From DASQBT01 sp049578545 (GTDB taxonomy: Bacteria; Pseudomonadota; Gammaproteobacteria; Burkholderiales; Thiobacillaceae), in contig JBAUMF010000096.1 of the NCBI GenBank assembly GCA_049578545.1, positions 1 through 41,153 on the forward strand: a DNA stretch of 41,153 bases. The letters are read 5' to 3'. The translations under genes were made by a program, and so were the position numbers. Numbering within the stretch: position 1 is the stretch's first letter; each line of letters opens with the position of its first letter. Shown piece after piece: positions 26,792-36,617 of the stretch. Below the pieces are notes generated by a model that was not told where the DNA came from, ran no database searches, and was given only the letters and a program-made list of their open reading frames with translations.

Positions 26792-27139
26792 CTAGAACAG
26801 CCCCAGCTCAATCCGTGCCAGTTCGCTCATGCGGCTCTTTTCCCAAGGCGGATCCCAGACGATTTCGACATGGGCGTCTCTCACGCCGGGCACGGCCCGC
26901 ACCCGTTCTTCCACGGTGGCAGGAAAGGTCTGCGCCACCGGGCAGCCGGGGGCAGTAAGGGTCATGTCGATGTCGACCTTGCCGTCGTCGATCCTGAGTT
27001 CGTAGACCAGGCCAAGGTCGTAGATGTTGACCGGGATCTCGGGGTCGTAAACGGTCTTCAACGCTTCGATTACTGCATTGTGCAGTTCGGAAGAATCAGA
27101 GGCGCTGGATTTGGCGAGTTTCAAGAGATCAAGGCTCAT
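26792..27139 (-). CDS. sufT: SUF-associated DUF59/MIP18 family protein SufT
   Basis: DUF59 proteins help mature or deliver Fe-S clusters. This 115-residue protein has the core TVYDPEIPVNIYDLGLVYEL, the TAPGCPVAQTFPATVEERV segment with the conserved cysteine, and the end WDPPWEKSRMSELARIELGL, the pattern of SufT/PaaD-like proteins. ATG 27139 (MSLDLLKLAK) overlaps the 3' end of sufU by 11 bases; the frame is open further upstream within sufU, but only this part is similar. Confidence 0.88.
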   Translation of the reverse strand: MSLDLLKLAKSSASDSSELHNAVIEALKTVYDPEIPVNIYDLGLVYELRIDDGKVDIDMTLTAPGCPVAQTFPATVEERVRAVPGVRDAHVEIVWDPPWEKSRMSELARIELGLF

Positions 27140-27617
27140 GATGGGGCTGCTCGCAGGCAGGTTTGGGGTCTTCGGTGCTGACCGTGTCCGGGCGGTTTTC
27201 CAGCGCGGCATTGAGCGTGTGCCAGGCCAGGGTCGCGCACTTGATACGCATCGGGAAGTCCTTGACGCCCTCCAGTACTGCGAGCTTGCCGACCTTGCGG
27301 GGTTCGCCCGCGTCGGTGATCAGATTGTGGACATTGCTGAACAGGGTTTTAGCCTCTTCCACCGTCTTGCCCTTGACGGCTTCGGTCATGAGCGAGGCGG
27401 AGGCGGTGGAGATGGCGCAGCCGGCACCTTCAAAGCCGATGTCAGCGATGCGGCCATCCTCGATTTTCAGGTGCACGCTGAACTCGTCGCCACACAGCGG
27501 GTTGTAGCCGTGGGCATGATGATCGGCGCCCTTTGGCCGTTTGGGGTAATTGCGCGGATTGCGGTTATGGTCGAGGATCACTTCCTCATACAGCGCACGA
27601 ATGTCCTGATCCATCAT
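27129..27617 (-). CDS. sufU: SufU/IscU-like iron-sulfur scaffold protein
   Basis: The 162-residue protein belongs to the NifU N-terminal/IscU family. Cluster or zinc ligands are visible: Cys42 and Asp44 in NPLCGDEF, Cys67 in GAGCAISTASASLM, and Cys127 in RIKCATLAWHTL. The extra segment between the second and third cysteines marks the SufU type rather than IscU. The C-terminus after residue 140 is a variable tail with one more cysteine. The start codon overlaps the sufD stop as ATGA. In most operons of this type sufS precedes this gene, but here sufD does. Confidence 0.92.
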   Translation of the reverse strand: MMDQDIRALYEEVILDHNRNPRNYPKRPKGADHHAHGYNPLCGDEFSVHLKIEDGRIADIGFEGAGCAISTASASLMTEAVKGKTVEEAKTLFSNVHNLITDAGEPRKVGKLAVLEGVKDFPMRIKCATLAWHTLNAALENRPDTVSTEDPKPACEQPHHEP

Positions 27618-28917
27618 GCGTCTCCGGTCAGTTGCGGCAATTTGGCGCCTACCCAGTTACTGAGCGCCTGTTTCAGTCCTGCATCTTCAATTATGTCCAG
27701 CACCGCGGTGGCGAAGGCCTGGACCAGCATGCCGTGCGCCTCGGTTTCGTCCAGGCCGCGCGAGCGGAGGTAGAACAGCTGGGCCTGGTCAAGCCCGCCG
27801 GTGGCGGCGCCATGACTGCATTTCACGTCGTCCGCATAAATTTCCAGTTGCGGCTTGCTGTCGGCTTCTGCATCGCGTGACAGCAGCAGGTTGCGGTTGA
27901 TCTGCTGGGCGTCCGTCTTGACTGCGCCCTTGCCTACGCGGACCCGGCCATTGAACACAACCCGAGAACGATCGGCCAGCACGCCGCGATAATGCTGGCT
28001 GCTCGTGCCGCCCGGGTGGCTGTGATCGATGAAGGTGTGGTGGTCAGCATGGCGCCTCCCCGCCCCGATGGCCAGTCCGTTCAGGGTGCAGGAGGCCGCT
28101 TCCCCTTCCATCTGGCTGATGATGTCGTTGCGGGTCAATCCGCCGCCGGCCGAGAGTGAGAGATTCAGCCAGCGGCTGCCGGCGCCCTGCCGTGCGGTAA
28201 TGCGCGCAGTATGGAAGGCCTGATCATTTTCGTCCTGCAGCTTGATGTGCCTGAGTACGGCATTCGCTCCGAGCAGGCATTCGGTCACCGCATTGGTGAA
28301 GTGCACCCCGGCCTGGGCAGACTGGTAGTGTTCGATGACTGTCGCCTCGGCGCCCTTGCCGAGGACGAAGAGATGGCGTATCGGCACCAGGCGCCCCGAG
28401 GTCGAAATGCAATGTACGATCAAGGGCCGCGTCAGTCTTGCGCCGCGTTCAACTTCCAGGTACAGGCCGTCGCGCCATAGTGCGGTATTGAAAGCAGCAA
28501 GCGCCTCCTGTTCGTCATCAAGCTGCCCCACGAATTTGCTGGCGGCTGGCCGGCTGAGCGTGACTGCCTGTGCGAGCGGCATCAGCGTGACGCCTGGTTG
28601 CGGCTCGCGCAGAATTGACAGCGAGGGATTGAAGCGGCCGTCGACAAATACCAGTTTATGGGCATAGGCACAGTCGAACGAGTCGATGTTCGCGAGCGCG
28701 GGGACGGACACTTCAGCGGCTGAAGCATCCAGATCGGCGCGTTCGATACCGGTGAGAGAGGTGTATTTCCATTCTTCGTCGCGGGTGGTTGGCAGCCCCA
28801 GCTTCTGGAACAGGTCGTAGGCCTCACTGCGCTGGCTGTGCAGCCACGCCGGTTGTGCGCGCGCCAGAATGTCGGCCAGCACCTTGTTGTAGCGATGGAT
28901 GAATTCGGTCGTTGCTT

Positions 28918-28921
<4 letters not shown>
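27614..28921 (-). CDS. sufD: Fe-S cluster assembly protein SufD
   Basis: SufD forms the SufBC2D scaffold complex that assembles Fe-S clusters. The 435-residue protein has the N-terminal LGLPTTRDEEWKYTSL, a central beta-helix region, and the C-terminal SUF core with FNGRVRVGKGAVKTDAQQIN, NLLLSRDAEADSKPQLEIYA, DDVKCSHGAATGGLDQAQLF and YLRSRGLDETEAHGML. Length and motifs are typical. Its ATG overlaps the end of sufC as ATGA. Confidence 0.95.
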
Positions 28922-29697
<776 letters not shown>

Positions 29698-29707
29698 GAG
29701 ATTCTCC

Positions 29708-31150
29708 TTAACCTACGGCGCCTTCAAGGCTCACAGCGAGAAGCTTCTGTGCCTCGACCGCGAACTCCATGGGCAGTTCCTTGAATACTTCCTTGCAGAA
29801 GCCGTTGACGATCATGTTGACTGCGTCCTCCTCGGACAATCCGCGGCTGCGCAGATAGAACAGCTGGTCTTCGCCGATCTTGCCGGTGCTGGCCTCGTGC
29901 TCGACCTGTGCGCTCGGGTTTTTCACCTCGATGTAGGGGAAGGTGTGGGCGGCGCACTGGTCGCCCATCAGCAGGGAGTCGCAGCGCGTGTAGTTACGGG
30001 CGTTTTCCGCACCAGGCAGCACCTTGATCAGCCCTCGGTAGGCGTTGGAGCCGCGGCCGGCGGAAATACCCTTGGAGACCACGGTGGAGCGAGTATTCCT
30101 GCCAATGTGAATCATCTTGGTGCCGGTGTCGGCCTGCTGCACGTTGCGGGTGACGGCGACCGAGTAGAATTCGCCCACGGCGTTGTCGCCACGCAGGATG
30201 CAGCTGGGGTATTTCCAGGTGATGGCCGAGCCGGTCTCCACCTGAGTCCAGGAAATATGCGAGTTGTCGCCGCGGCACTCGCCGCGCTTGGTGACAAAGT
30301 TGTAGATGCCGCCGCGCCCTTCCTTGTCGCCTGGATACCAGTTCTGCACGGTGGAATACTTGATGGTTGCGTCCTTCAGTGCGACCAGTTCCACCACCGC
30401 CGCATGCAACTGGTTCTCGTCGCGCATCGGCGCGGTGCAACCTTCCAGGTAGCTCACATAGGCGCCCTCGTCGGCAATGATGAGGGTGCGTTCGAACTGG
30501 CCGGTGGCGCTGGCATTGATGCGGAAATAAGTGCTCAATTCCATTGGGCAGCGCACGCCTTTCGGCACGTAAACGAAGGAGCCATCGGAAAACACCGCCG
30601 AATTGAGGCTGGCGAAGTAGTTGTCGGTGTGGGGTACGACCGAGCCCAGGTACTGGCGCACCAGCTCCGGGTGTTCGCGCACCGCTTCGGAGAAGGGGCA
30701 AAAGATGATGCCGAGCTTGCCCAGCTTGTCCTTGAAGGTGGTCGCTACCGAAACCGAGTCGAATACGGCGTCTACTGCAACGCCCGCCAGCGCCTCGCGT
30801 TCTTCCAGCGGGATGCCGAGCTTGTCGTAGGTACGCAGCAACTCGGGGTCCACCTCCTGCAGACTCTTCGCTTCGCCCTTGCGTTTGGGTGCGGAAAAAT
30901 AGCTGATGTCCTGGTAGTTAATGGATGGGTGATGCACGCTGGCCCAGTTGGGTTCCTTCTGCTCGACCCAGTGCCGATAGGCGGCCAAGCGCCACTCCAG
31001 CATGAAGTCCGGCTCGGTCTTGCGCGCCGAGATCATGCGCACGACGTCCTCGGACAGGCCCTTGGGAAAGGTATCCTGTTCGATGTCGGTAACGAAGCCC
31101 CAGCGGTATTCCCGATCCATCGCTTCCTGAAGGGCAAGATTCTCAGCCAT
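29708..31150 (-). CDS. sufB: Fe-S cluster assembly protein SufB
   Basis: SufB is the core scaffold subunit on which clusters form. The 480-residue protein shows DISYFSAPKRKGEAKSLQEV, VPKGVRCPMELSTYFRINA, the EGCTAPMRDENQLHAAVVEL cysteine region, GECRGDNSHISWTQVETGSA, and the C-terminal ARNYTRCDSLLMGDQCAAHT with EDQLFYLRSRGL. ATG 31150 has an AGGAGA ribosome site and is preferred to the TTG two codons earlier. It follows the Rrf2 regulator gene after 16 bases. Confidence 0.96.
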   Translation of the reverse strand: MAENLALQEAMDREYRWGFVTDIEQDTFPKGLSEDVVRMISARKTEPDFMLEWRLAAYRHWVEQKEPNWASVHHPSINYQDISYFSAPKRKGEAKSLQEVDPELLRTYDKLGIPLEEREALAGVAVDAVFDSVSVATTFKDKLGKLGIIFCPFSEAVREHPELVRQYLGSVVPHTDNYFASLNSAVFSDGSFVYVPKGVRCPMELSTYFRINASATGQFERTLIIADEGAYVSYLEGCTAPMRDENQLHAAVVELVALKDATIKYSTVQNWYPGDKEGRGGIYNFVTKRGECRGDNSHISWTQVETGSAITWKYPSCILRGDNAVGEFYSVAVTRNVQQADTGTKMIHIGRNTRSTVVSKGISAGRGSNAYRGLIKVLPGAENARNYTRCDSLLMGDQCAAHTFPYIEVKNPSAQVEHEASTGKIGEDQLFYLRSRGLSEEDAVNMIVNGFCKEVFKELPMEFAVEAQKLLAVSLEGAVG

Positions 31151-31166
31151 ATTCAATCTCCTGTGT

Positions 31167-31598
31167 TTAACGCGAAGCCATCTTGTGCAAAGGCATTTGT
31201 GCCGTGCCTATCTGGGCCAGGCTTACGCCGGCCAGCGCGCCAACCACGACGCTATTGATCGCCGACCAGTTGCGCCGCATGTCGCAGCTGCTCTCGATGC
31301 TGCAAGTGCCGGGCGAAGTGATGCACTCGGTGAGGCCGGGCGGCCCCTCGATGGCCGTAATGACGTCGGCCAGGGATATTGCTGCCGGACTGCGCGCCAG
31401 CAGATAACCCCCTTTGCCGCCGCGCACCGAAGTGAGCAACCGAGCCCGGGCCAGGAGCTTGAGCAGCTTGGCCACGGTGGGCCGGGGAACTTCGAGCGCT
31501 GCAGCCAGTTTTGCTGCAGAGCAGGCGATATCCGGCTGTGCCGCCATGCGGCACATGAGTACGGTGGCGTAATCTGCCAGTTTGGATAAATGCAGCAT
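31167..31598 (-). CDS. Rrf2/IscR family Fe-S-sensing regulator of the SUF operon
   Basis: The 143-residue protein has the Rrf2 N-terminus MLHLSKLADYATVLMCRMA, a winged helix-turn-helix (KLAAALEVPRPTVAKLLKLL), the wing SVRGGKGGYLLAR, and cysteines Cys92, Cys99 and Cys105, spaced as in IscR (92, 98, 104), so it probably binds a [2Fe-2S] cluster. It is first in the operon and likely controls itself and sufBCDUT. An IscR-like site lies directly upstream. This family is often annotated as the SUF system regulator. Confidence 0.92.
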   Translation of the reverse strand: MLHLSKLADYATVLMCRMAAQPDIACSAAKLAAALEVPRPTVAKLLKLLARARLLTSVRGGKGGYLLARSPAAISLADVITAIEGPPGLTECITSPGTCSIESSCDMRRNWSAINSVVVGALAGVSLAQIGTAQMPLHKMASR

Positions 31599-31609
31599 GT
31601 GTGATCCTT

Positions 31610-31638
31610 AATATAGAAGACCAGGTTAGTCCTATATT
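31610..31638. promoter_or_regulatory. IscR type-1-like operator upstream of the SUF operon
   Basis: Arms AATATAG (31610-31616) and CTATATT (31632-31638) form an inverted repeat 12-40 bases upstream of the Rrf2 gene start. Over 31613-31637 the sequence agrees with the IscR type 1 consensus in 17 of 25 positions, including ATA, GAC, TAGTC and TAT. Autorepression by the Rrf2 protein in its cluster-bound form is inferred. Confidence 0.6.
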
Positions 31639-31709
31639 AGTTCACTTTTGGCTCGGATAACGGTTCGCTTGATGAATGTGCCGGAATCAGCGCGTTTTGC
31701 TGGGCTGCT

Positions 31710-32222
31710 TCAACGCGAGGCGTTCAGCAATGCACGGATTTCCTGCTCGGTTCGGGCATAAGCCCCTTCACCGTAGTGGCTATAACACATTTGACCGGAG
31801 CGGCTCACCAGATACAGTGTGGGCCAGTAGCGGTTGCCCCAGCGGTTCCAGATGGCATAGTCATTGTCCATCACAACCGGATGGAGGATATGGTGCTGGT
31901 CAAGATAAGCCTTTACCCGCTTGGGGTCGGCCTCATAGGCGAATTCAGGCGTGTGCACCCCAACAATCACCAGACCCTGGCCAGCGTAGCGCTTGTGCCA
32001 CTCGTTAATATAGGGCTCAACATTGCGGCAGTTGTAGCAGCCGTGCGTCCAGAATTCCACCAGCACCACCTTGCCCTTGAGCTCGACCAGCTTCAGGGGT
32101 GGGCTGTTGAGCCAGGGGCCGACAGCAGAAATTTCCGGGGCATTTGTACACGTGTCGGCCAGCAGCCCCTTCGATATTAGGGTCGCCAGGCTGGCCAGTA
32201 GCAGTCCGCGTCGGGTGATCAT
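31710..32222 (-). CDS. Exported thioredoxin-like (TlpA/redoxin family) protein
   Basis: The 170-residue protein starts with a signal segment that has a twin-arginine-like RR (MITRRGLLLASLATL) ending at LLADTC. A thioredoxin fold follows with KGKVVLVEFWTHGCYNC, where Cys62 and Cys65 form the CxxC, then IVGVHTPEFAYE and a cis-Pro loop RYWPTLYLVS. The usual WCxxC tryptophan is replaced by Gly. This resembles the C-terminal domain of DipZ or TlpA-like reductases. ATG 32222 has GGAGGA upstream. It is monocistronic, divergent from rsuA. Confidence 0.8.
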   Translation of the reverse strand: MITRRGLLLASLATLISKGLLADTCTNAPEISAVGPWLNSPPLKLVELKGKVVLVEFWTHGCYNCRNVEPYINEWHKRYAGQGLVIVGVHTPEFAYEADPKRVKAYLDQHHILHPVVMDNDYAIWNRWGNRYWPTLYLVSRSGQMCYSHYGEGAYARTEQEIRALLNASR

Positions 32223-32292
32223 GGCAGTCCTCCTATTCGGGTTGGTCGTTGTTGCAGGAGAGGACTTACAACTGGCGGGTAAAATCCCTTTC

Positions 32293-32979
32293 ATGAACCT
32301 CACCAAACTGCTTCAATCGCAGGGATTTGGCACCCGTCGCGCCTGCCGGGGCCTGATTCTGGGTGGACGTGTGGTTGTAGAAGGTGAAGTCATCTCCGAC
32401 CCGGAAGCGGAGTTGCCAACAGCAAGGCTGGTATTTTCCGTCGACGGGGAAACCTGGCAGTACCGGGAAAAAGCCTACGTGATGCTGCACAAGCCGCCGG
32501 GTTACGAATGCTCGCGCCAGCCCAGGCACCATCCAAGCGTATTGAGCCTGTTGCCCCCGCCGCTGGTTGAACGGGGGATCCAGCCTGTTGGCCGCCTGGA
32601 TGAGGACACCACGGGCCTGCTGTTGCTGACGGATGATGGCGCCTTCCTTCACTCCATGAGTTCGGCGAAGAAGAGGGTGCCCAAGGTGTATCGGGCCACA
32701 ACCAAACACGCGATCACCGATGGGCAGATTTCATCACTACTGAATGGCGTGCTGCTCAACGACGAGACCGAACGGATTGCCGCTGCCCATGCGGAAAGGC
32801 TTGACGAACACTTACTGCGGTTGACAGTCACCGGCGGAAAATACCACCAGGTCAAGCGCATGATCGCGGCCAGCGGAAACCGGGTTGAGGTGTTGCATCG
32901 CGAATCGGTAGGGGATCTTGTCCTGCCGGACGATCTGGCACCAGGTGAATGGCGCTGGCTGGATTTACCGCGCAAGTAA
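32293..32979 (+). CDS. rsuA: 16S rRNA pseudouridine(516) synthase RsuA
   Basis: RsuA converts U516 of 16S rRNA to pseudouridine. The 228-residue protein has the N-terminal S4 domain (MNLTKLLQSQGFGTRRACR), YVMLHKPPGYECSR, and the catalytic GRLDEDTTGLLLLTDDG with Asp103, plus the C-terminal GGKYHQVKRMIAASGNRV. Length is close to E. coli RsuA (231). The frame is open upstream to 32071, but similarity begins at ATG 32293. Its end overlaps the convergent receiver-like gene by 15 bases. Confidence 0.9.
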   Translation: MNLTKLLQSQGFGTRRACRGLILGGRVVVEGEVISDPEAELPTARLVFSVDGETWQYREKAYVMLHKPPGYECSRQPRHHPSVLSLLPPPLVERGIQPVGRLDEDTTGLLLLTDDGAFLHSMSSAKKRVPKVYRATTKHAITDGQISSLLNGVLLNDETERIAAAHAERLDEHLLRLTVTGGKYHQVKRMIAASGNRVEVLHRESVGDLVLPDDLAPGEWRWLDLPRK

Positions 32980-33330
32980 TGCAGCTTCGAGCGTTGCGGG
33001 CGTCACGGGTAGCGGCAGGGTGACGTCGATGGCACATCTTTGCTTAAGTTTTTCCAGATCGGCTGCATGGAAGGGATCGTAGATAACGATGATGCGCGTG
33101 TTGGGCAGGCGGGATTTCAGCGTCAGCAGTGACTCGAGGTTGCTCACCCGGTCGTGGAAATGGCGCTTGTAGAAATCTGCCACCAGTACGTCGGGGGAAA
33201 ACTGGCGCAGCCGGGCCTGAGCCCGGCGCACGGAGAACTCGGTAACGACTTCAAACCCGAGCTGTTCATATAGCGGACGAAAGTCCGGGTAGCCCCCGGC
33301 TTCGATGAGGGAGAGCAGACGGCGCGACAT
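32965..33330 (-). CDS. Degenerate response-regulator receiver-like protein
   Basis: This 121-residue protein has the outline of a CheY-like receiver domain: alternating hydrophobic strands, PDVLVADFYKRHF with the candidate phosphoacceptor Asp52, a strand NTRIIVIYDP, and a final helix. The acidic pair near the N-terminus and the conserved Lys before the last helix are not visible; LPLPVTP stands where KP would be. It lacks an output domain. It starts 3 bases after the topA stop and is probably co-transcribed. Role unknown; phosphorylation is uncertain. Confidence 0.6.
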   Translation of the reverse strand: MSRRLLSLIEAGGYPDFRPLYEQLGFEVVTEFSVRRAQARLRQFSPDVLVADFYKRHFHDRVSNLESLLTLKSRLPNTRIIVIYDPFHAADLEKLKQRCAIDVTLPLPVTPATLEAALLAR

Positions 33331-33333
33331 GAA

Positions 33334-35853
33334 TCAGGAGGCCTTTTGTCGTGCCGTCCTCTTTGCGGCGGGTGCCTTTACGGGCCTGTCCGCAGCCTTC
33401 TTCTTGGTTGCGGCCTTGCGTGCCGCAGGTCTCTTTCCCGGGCCCCTGGCAGATTTTTCCGCAATCAATGCGATGGCCTCTTCCAGGGTAATGGATTCCG
33501 GATCCTGATTTTTTGGCACGGTAGCATTGATTTTGCCGTGCTTGATGTACCAGCCATAGCGGCCATTCAACAACTGAACGGGCTTGTCGTCTTCGGGATG
33601 CGTGCCCAGGTTCTTGCCTTCGCCACCATCAGCGCCTGCGCGCGGGGCGCGTTCCATCGCGAGTACTTCGAGGGCGCGTTCCAGACGGATGGTGTAAACA
33701 TCGTCGGCCTTGGGTATGGATTTGAACTTGCCGTCATGCAACAGGTAGGGGCCGAAGCGGCCAATATTGGCGACGATGGGCAGGCCGGTTTGTGGATGAT
33801 GGCCCACTTCACGCGGTAGCGACAGCAGCTTGAGCGCGGTCGCCAGATCGGCCTGATCAAGGGGAATTTCTTTCGGCCAGGAGGCGCGGCGGGGCTTGAT
33901 CTTCTTGTCTTCGGGCGTCTCGCCAATCTGCACATAGGGCCCGTAGCGGCCGCTTAGCAACAGGATGTTCTGGGCGCTCCCCGGGTCCTGTCCCAGAATG
34001 GTGGGCCCTTCTTCGTTTCCCGACAGCGGGCGCGTGTAGTCGCATTTGGGATAGGCAGTACAGCCGATGAACAGGCCCTTCTTGCTTGCTTGCATGTTGA
34101 GGGGACTGCCGCATTTGGGACAGGCTTCATCGGGTATGGGACAGCCGCGATCAACGTTCTGCTTGTGGCCGAGGGTGTCGTTGAATTCCTTCCAGAAATC
34201 ACCCAGCAAACGGGTCCATATGCGCTTGCCGTTGGAGACATCGTCCAGATTGTCTTCCAGCTTGGCTGTAAAATCGTAATCAACGTAATGGGCGAAGTGG
34301 CGGGTGAGGAAGCAGTTCACCAGGCGGCCGATGGGCGTAGGAGTGAAACGCTTCTTATCCAACACGACATATTCGCGATCCTGCAGCGTGGAAATGATGC
34401 TGGCGTAGGTGGAAGGCCGGCCGATGCCGTATTCCTCCAGCGCTTTCACCAGACTGGCTTCGGTATAGCGCGGCGGGGGCTGGGTAAAGTGCTGTTCGCC
34501 GTAGAGCCTGTCCACCGGCAATTCTTCACCCTCTTTCAGAGGCGGAAGCTTGGCCTCCTCTTCATCCTCGTCGGCATCGTGATAAACGGCAAGAAAACCG
34601 GGGAAAGCGAGAGTCTGGCCGGTAGCGCGGAAGACGCCTTCGCCCACTGCGATGTCGGCTGCGACCGTGTCGAACTGGGCCGAGGTCATCTGCGAAGCCA
34701 GGGCGCGTTTCCAGATCAGTTCGTAGAGGCGCAGCTGGTCATGTGACAGGTGATCCCTGAGTGACTGGGGCGTGCGGTGGGCCGAAGTGGGGCGTATTGC
34801 CTCATGCGCTTCCTGGGCGTTTTTGGTCTTGGCCTTGTAATGTTGCGGCGCGGGCGGCAGGTAATCCGGCTCAAAGTGCTTGCCTACATAACCGCGAATG
34901 TCTGCAATCGCTTCATTCGCAAGGTTGACCGAGTCAGTGCGCATGTAGGTGATGAGCCCGACCGAGCCGCTGCCGGTGTCGATACCTTCATACAGCTGCT
35001 GGGCGGTGCGCATGACGCGATCCGTGGTCATGCCCAGTTGCCGGACGGCGGCCTGTTGCAATGTGGACGTGGTAAACGGCGGCGCGGCGTGGCGGGCACG
35101 GCGTTTCTTCTCCACGCTGATTACGCGGGCGGACTTGCTCTCCAGAGCCTTGAGCACATCGGACTGGCCGGCTTCATTCTCGATTGAGAATTGCTGGATC
35201 TTGTCGCCCTTGAACTGCACCAGGCGGGCGCTGAAGGTTTGCTTGTCCTTGTGGCTGTCCAGATGCAGGGTCCAGTATTCGCGCGGCAGGAATTTTTCGA
35301 TTTCCTCCTCGCGCTCAACAATCATGCGCAGCGCGGGGGACTGCACGCGACCGGCGGACAGACCGGGGCTGATCTTCTTCCACAACAGGGGCGAGAGATT
35401 GAAGCCAACCAGATAATCCAGGGCGCGCCGGGCCTGCTGGGCGTTGACCAGATCCATGGACACATCACGCGGGCGCGCGACAGCATCCCTGACCGCGCTT
35501 TGGGTAATCTCATAGAACACGATGCGCTTGAGCTTGCCGGGCTTGAGCAGCTTGCGTTCGTTGAGGATTTCTGCGATGTGCCAGGAAATGGCTTCGCCCT
35601 CGCGGTCCGGGTCAGTCGCCAGCAGGATTTCGTCAGCCTTTTTCGCCGCCTTGCATATTGCCTCGACATGTTTGGCATTGCGTTCGATCAGCTGGTACTT
35701 CATGGCAAAGTGGTTGGTCGTATCGACAGCGCCAGTCCTTGGCTCAAGGTCGCGCACGTGACCATATGAAGCCAGGATATCGAAATCCTGACCTAGGTAT
35801 TTCTTGAGGGTCTTGGATTTCGAGGGGGATTCGACAATGACCAGTTTGGTCAT
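33334..35853 (-). CDS. topA: DNA topoisomerase I
   Basis: TopA relaxes negative supercoils through a transient 5'-phosphotyrosine link. The 839-residue protein has the TOPRIM elements LVIVESPSKSKTLKKYLG and LATDPDREGEAISWH, the catalytic Tyr303 in GLITYMRTDSVN, and a zinc-ribbon with CPKCGSPL and CTAYPKC. Three C-terminal topoisomerase repeats follow (GRYGPYVQIGE, GRFGPYLLHDGK, GRYGWYIKHGK) and a Lys/Ala-rich tail. Its ATG overlaps the stop of the small upstream frame as ATGA. Confidence 0.97.
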   Translation of the reverse strand: MTKLVIVESPSKSKTLKKYLGQDFDILASYGHVRDLEPRTGAVDTTNHFAMKYQLIERNAKHVEAICKAAKKADEILLATDPDREGEAISWHIAEILNERKLLKPGKLKRIVFYEITQSAVRDAVARPRDVSMDLVNAQQARRALDYLVGFNLSPLLWKKISPGLSAGRVQSPALRMIVEREEEIEKFLPREYWTLHLDSHKDKQTFSARLVQFKGDKIQQFSIENEAGQSDVLKALESKSARVISVEKKRRARHAAPPFTTSTLQQAAVRQLGMTTDRVMRTAQQLYEGIDTGSGSVGLITYMRTDSVNLANEAIADIRGYVGKHFEPDYLPPAPQHYKAKTKNAQEAHEAIRPTSAHRTPQSLRDHLSHDQLRLYELIWKRALASQMTSAQFDTVAADIAVGEGVFRATGQTLAFPGFLAVYHDADEDEEEAKLPPLKEGEELPVDRLYGEQHFTQPPPRYTEASLVKALEEYGIGRPSTYASIISTLQDREYVVLDKKRFTPTPIGRLVNCFLTRHFAHYVDYDFTAKLEDNLDDVSNGKRIWTRLLGDFWKEFNDTLGHKQNVDRGCPIPDEACPKCGSPLNMQASKKGLFIGCTAYPKCDYTRPLSGNEEGPTILGQDPGSAQNILLLSGRYGPYVQIGETPEDKKIKPRRASWPKEIPLDQADLATALKLLSLPREVGHHPQTGLPIVANIGRFGPYLLHDGKFKSIPKADDVYTIRLERALEVLAMERAPRAGADGGEGKNLGTHPEDDKPVQLLNGRYGWYIKHGKINATVPKNQDPESITLEEAIALIAEKSARGPGKRPAARKAATKKKAADRPVKAPAAKRTARQKAS

Positions 35854-36041
35854 ATGGAACCAATGGCCAAATCCCGCGTGGCCGGCCAGCCCCTGTTTTT
35901 CTGGTTTAATTGAGATGGGCCGATCCGGGTCGTTGTGCTGCCCGGACCTTTGGACCCAGCGGCCACCCGGCTCGCGTGCGTGGCATCCAGGAATGTTTCA
36001 AGACAATCGCGGCACATGGACGTTTTGATCAAGGGTTCCAT
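35850..36041 (-). CDS. Small hypothetical protein between smg and topA
   Basis: A 63-codon frame exactly fills the smg-topA gap: its ATG overlaps the smg stop as TAATG, and its TGA overlaps the topA ATG as ATGA. The product starts MEPLIKTSMCRDCLETFLDA and has a single CxxC pair (CRDC); the rest is low in motifs. No family is recognised. Many relatives carry a topA-type zinc-finger gene (yrdD-like) near smg, and a decayed or minimal version is possible. The double overlap favours translation, if only to couple topA to smg. Confidence 0.5.
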   Translation of the reverse strand: MEPLIKTSMCRDCLETFLDATHASRVAAGSKGPGSTTTRIGPSQLNQKNRGWPATRDLAIGSI

Positions 36042-36487
36042 TAATGCAGAGGATAGTCGGCTGGGTTGATCAGCAGGTCTTCGAGAAAGGTGTAGTGCTC
36101 AATGAAGCCGCGACTCCACAACACAATCAATGCCATCCAGCGGACATGGTCAGCCTCGATATCTTCGCCCCCCAGGGCAAGGAGGCCATGAATCACCCAT
36201 TCGCGGGATTCGGCATCCAGGATTTGTGCCTGTTCAAGATAGCGAAGCGTGGACTGGCAGTCGATGTTAAGGCGCCCGGACTCTTCCGCTGCGAAGTGGC
36301 GAAAGCCTGCCTCCATTAATCGGGGATGGCCTGGCGACACGTTTATGTGCGTGAACCAGTCAAGCGCACGCGCGATTTCGTTTTCTTCGAAGCCGGCAGC
36401 AAACAAACGTTCTTCCAAAGCAGAACGGCCAGGAGTGAGGTCCGCGTGTCGGTAGCTTTCGTAAAGGTAGACCAGAATTTCAAACAC
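36041..36487 (-). CDS. smg: DUF494 family protein Smg
   Basis: The 148-residue protein begins MFEILVYLYESYRHADLTPG and contains LEERLFAAGFEENEIARALDW, then RRF-like helices and GLLALGGEDIEADHVRWMAL, the pattern of Smg/DUF494. The biochemical role is unknown. Position beside dprA and topA is conserved in many proteobacteria. It is separated from dprA by 130 bases and coupled to the small downstream frame. Confidence 0.9.
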   Translation of the reverse strand: MFEILVYLYESYRHADLTPGRSALEERLFAAGFEENEIARALDWFTHINVSPGHPRLMEAGFRHFAAEESGRLNIDCQSTLRYLEQAQILDAESREWVIHGLLALGGEDIEADHVRWMALIVLWSRGFIEHYTFLEDLLINPADYPLH

Positions 36488-36617
36488 CGAGATACCTCAA
36501 ATGATTGATGCTACTGCGCGGCGCCGAGCGGGGTTGGGCCGTGCGGAGAATCGGCACGCCGTCCGTCCCGGGCTGTGCGCCTGCTCACGACTATTCTTCA
36601 GGGTATTCATTGATGTC

